A program made the position numbers and the translations under genes. The notes beneath the pieces are model-generated. The model was given only the letters and a program-made list of their open reading frames with translations, made no database searches and was not told where the DNA came from. From contig CAVPRX010000001.1 in the NCBI GenBank assembly GCA_963708115.1, forward strand, positions 186,001 through 250,000: 64,000 nucleotides of DNA, read 5' to 3'. This DNA is from VRUE01 sp963708115. GTDB lineage: Bacteria; Actinomycetota; Thermoleophilia; Solirubrobacterales; 70-9. Positions 62,146-64,000 of the stretch are shown here, piece by piece. How positions within the stretch are numbered: the first letter of the stretch is position 1; each line of letters opens with the position of its first letter.

Positions 62146-63879
62146 CTAGTGGCCACACCCTGATGGGTCCAAGCGCCCCTTCAATTTGAAGACGACCGTT
62201 GGTGGCGTTTTCAAGATTGGCGTTGCTCCTAGGCCCTCGGTCCAGCGGGTGGTTGGTGGGTATGGGGGCTTGCCTCGTTCCACCCTGTCTCGCGAGGTCA
62301 CCACGTAGTCGTAGTGCCCTTCGTTGAGGAGGCGGCGCCATTGCTTGCAGGTCGATGGGGCTATGAAGCCTCCGTGGGGGCGCTCTTCGCCTATGTACTG
62401 GACGTGATTGGAGAGGTCGGTGCCGTACAGGGGGTACTGGCGGGTTGAGGTGGTGGCTATTCGGGCGCCTGAGATTGCATCTGCCCATTTGAAGGCGGCG
62501 TTGAGGCCAGGGGCGGCAAAGGTCGGGTTGGCGTAGCGGTTCTCGAGGTAGTGGCGCTGGACCGGGTAGCCGATCGCGATCGTCGCGACGAGGAGCATCA
62601 AGGCAGCCGGGCGGGCGTGGGGTGTCCCCCGCCTTGCTGGGTTTTTCGCCTGGTGACGTTGTGCCCGTCCGAGAGCCCGGGTGGGGCGAAAAAGAGGACG
62701 CCGCTGCGTCGGGGGACACCCCACGCCCGCCCTTCGAAGCCGTGGAGACAGCACGGTGGGAAGCAGCGCAAAGCCAAGCACGAGGGCTGGGGCGAGGTAG
62801 CGGAGACCAGATTCGAAGCCGCGGGCCATGCCGTCGGGGCCGGAGGCCGAGGTCGGTGCGATCAGCCAGGCGACGATCACTGCGAGCCCGGTGGCACCGG
62901 CGACCAGCAGCGCACCGTCGCGGTCGAGGTTAGGTCCGGATGGCGATCCAAAGCTCGACCGCACTGGGAAAAGAGACAGGAGAAGGCCTACAAGGACGAG
63001 AGCAACGAGCAGCGGCCAGAGGATCGTCAGGCCTCCGTGCAACCCGGGCAGGAACCAGTCCGCCCAGACCGAGCCGTCGGTCAGGTAGCCCAGCACGCTG
63101 TGCCCTTCGCGCCCACCAAGCGCCTGGTCAGGCGCGGGCAGTGAGATCGGGCCGAGATGGTCGAACCACGGCAGCGGATTGCCGGTGTGGATCAGGTTGC
63201 GCAGGTACCAGTAACCGCCACTGGCCAGCGCAGCCAGGCCGGCCGCCGCAAGAGCTCGCCATCTCTTGCCGGCCGGCGCGGCGAGCGCAAGTCCGAGGAC
63301 GAGAACAGCGGCGGGCAGGAGGAAGTTGAGCTTGGTGCCTGCGGCCAGGCCCGCTGCCAAGCCGACAACGAGAAGAGCGCCGGCTGGAAGACCAGCCTCC
63401 CCCTCTCTCCGCACCGCCCACGCGTTCAACGCAACAGCTACTGCAGCAAGTAGGAAGAAGATCCCGACGATGTCGTTTCTTGCTTCCCCAGCTTGATCGG
63501 AAAGCACCGGAAGACTCAGCGCGACAGCTCCCAGCCCAAGTGACCAAGGTGCAACCCGGTACGGCTTTCCAATACACCAGCAAGCAGCCAAGCAGCCGAC
63601 GAACCAACCGAGATTCAGCAGCGGCGAAAGCACATCTCTGCCGAACGCCAGCATCCCAACCGAGTGGAAGATTTCGGCATTCGCCGGATAGAACCAGGCC
63701 AGGAACTGCGGCGCGATGAAGTGCAGGTCCCACGTGTCGCTGCTCTGAAAGAACCCGGCAGCGAACGGCCCGTGGTACCAGGTCGAATCGAACCCGGTCA
63801 TGCCGGTCAGCAGCTTCGAGCGCACGTCAACGCCGAACTTGATCAGCGCAATCGCAGCTATCGCCAGTGCGATCAACAC
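62146..63879 (-). CDS. GT39-like membrane glycosyltransferase, repeat inserted in frame
   Basis: 577 residues from GTG 63879. About ten TM segments with the polytopic GT-C layout: TM1, then an extracytoplasmic loop with the acidic motif MTGFDSTWYHGPFAAGFF, and a C-terminal soluble domain with YDYVVTSRD. A polyprenyl-phosphate sugar donor is expected; the acceptor is unknown. Codons for about 45 residues between two TM segments (AGVGCPPTQRRPLFRPTRAL and following, to ARRGTPHARPAA) come from palindromic element G. The frame stays open to the window edge through element H, so the true start may lie outside. Confidence 0.78.
   Translation of the reverse strand: MLIALAIAAIALIKFGVDVRSKLLTGMTGFDSTWYHGPFAAGFFQSSDTWDLHFIAPQFLAWFYPANAEIFHSVGMLAFGRDVLSPLLNLGWFVGCLAACWCIGKPYRVAPWSLGLGAVALSLPVLSDQAGEARNDIVGIFFLLAAVAVALNAWAVRREGEAGLPAGALLVVGLAAGLAAGTKLNFLLPAAVLVLGLALAAPAGKRWRALAAAGLAALASGGYWYLRNLIHTGNPLPWFDHLGPISLPAPDQALGGREGHSVLGYLTDGSVWADWFLPGLHGGLTILWPLLVALVLVGLLLSLFPVRSSFGSPSGPNLDRDGALLVAGATGLAVIVAWLIAPTSASGPDGMARGFESGLRYLAPALVLGFALLPTVLSPRLRRAGVGCPPTQRRPLFRPTRALGRAQRHQAKNPARRGTPHARPAALMLLVATIAIGYPVQRHYLENRYANPTFAAPGLNAAFKWADAISGARIATTSTRQYPLYGTDLSNHVQYIGEERPHGGFIAPSTCKQWRRLLNEGHYDYVVTSRDRVERGKPPYPPTTRWTEGLGATPILKTPPTVVFKLKGRLDPSGCGH
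62609..62732 (-). repeat. Type-2 palindromic element, copy G, inside a coding region
   Basis: Perfect 23-bp arms at 62609-62631 and 62710-62732 around 78 nt. The inner arm GGGTGTCCCCCG is shared with type-1 copies E and F. The loop contains GCTGGGTTTTTCGCC on the plus strand, later GGCGAAAAA and GGACGCCGCTGCG, all matched in copy H. It is translated in frame within the glycosyltransferase gene without creating a stop. Confidence 0.9.
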
Positions 63880-63903
63880 CGGACCTTGAGGAGGAGGGTG
63901 GGG

Positions 63904-64000
63904 GTGCCCCTCCCGCTCGCTGGGTTTTTCGCCTTTGAGCGTGCCTCTCTCGTCAACCGGTCTGTGCGAAAAACGGGACGCCGCTACGCGGGAGGGATAC
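63904..64000 (-). repeat. Type-2 palindromic element, copy H, cut by window end
   Basis: Left arm 63904-63916 pairs with 63988-64000 over 13 bp with two mismatches, and both arms continue outward (the right one past the window). The loop has CGCTGGGTTTTTCGCC, GCGAAAAAC and GGGACGCCGCTACG, homologous to copy G. It lies just before, or inside, the 5' end of the glycosyltransferase gene. Confidence 0.8.

Noticed and set aside
61962..62156. 65-codon N-terminal extension of LepA
   Set aside because: The residues are low-complexity and come from palindromic element I. LepA proteins begin at the MDHIRNFSIIAHIDHGK block.

Overview
The window is high-GC, gene-dense bacterial chromosome with many GTG and TTG starts and start/stop overlaps (ATGA, GTGA, TTGA). 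Ku with a stand-alone LigD polymerase, a C-terminally tailed S1, actinobacterial-type 6-phosphofructokinase, FtsQ-FtsZ without FtsA, and several lineage-typical secreted beta-domains point to an actinobacterium, most likely class Thermoleophilia (Solirubrobacterales). That placement rests on family recognition only, since no rRNA is present. No tRNA, rRNA, CRISPR array, IS transposase, integrase or prophage was seen, so this is ordinary core chromosome carrying unusual small repeats.

Layout. 1-3.5 kb: end of a FetAB-like ABC pair with an apparent frameshift in the ATPase, then Ku and LigD-Pol (NHEJ), and a small 3-TM protein with an operator-like palindrome. 3.5-8 kb: glycine cleavage operon gcvT-gcvH-gcvPA-gcvPB. 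8.4-17 kb: partial division/cell-wall cluster cnoX-murD-ftsW-murG-murC-murB-ftsQ-ftsZ. 17-26.5 kb: uvrB, an MFS exporter, a lytic transglycosylase, coaE, rpsA and a geranylgeranyl-reductase-like flavoprotein. 26.6-37 kb: a membrane-anchored ECF sigma factor with a long low-complexity tail beside a secreted protein with the same repeat, then polA, an ICMT-like fusion and two tandem CotH-kinase proteins. 37-41 kb: malic enzyme, a TIGR01777 protein, a truncated binding-protein-like lipoprotein and a PPi-type phosphofructokinase. 42-51 kb: hisIE-trpE-trpG-trpD-trpC-htrA-trpF-trpB-trpA plus a 50-residue membrane protein. 52-55.3 kb: vapBC-yqeY-phoH-ybeY-era. 55.4-62 kb: lepA-(two MaoC-like dehydratases)-hrcA-dnaJ-prmA-DUF2269-murI. 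62-64 kb: a GT39-like membrane glycosyltransferase.

The most striking pattern is a set of long inverted-repeat elements. Three (39351-39455, 39945-40049, 44874-44981) share a conserved loop of about 60 nt. Two more (62609-62732 and 63904 to the window edge) share a second loop. Across the family the inner arm GGGTGTCCCCCG is nearly constant, while the outer 8-11 bp differ between copies yet stay complementary within each copy. One copy lies inside a glycosyltransferase gene and is translated in frame. Shorter perfect hairpins abut the ribosome-binding site or start codon of murC, trpD and trpA. Other oddities are an FtsQ without room for a POTRA domain, a DnaJ without zinc finger or CTD-I, a 90-130 bp ftsW/murG overlap, and the sigma factor/secreted-protein pair with shared acidic Gly-His repeats.

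All calls come from reading the sequence and recalled family knowledge. No database search was possible. No stretch longer than 300 bases lacks a gene.
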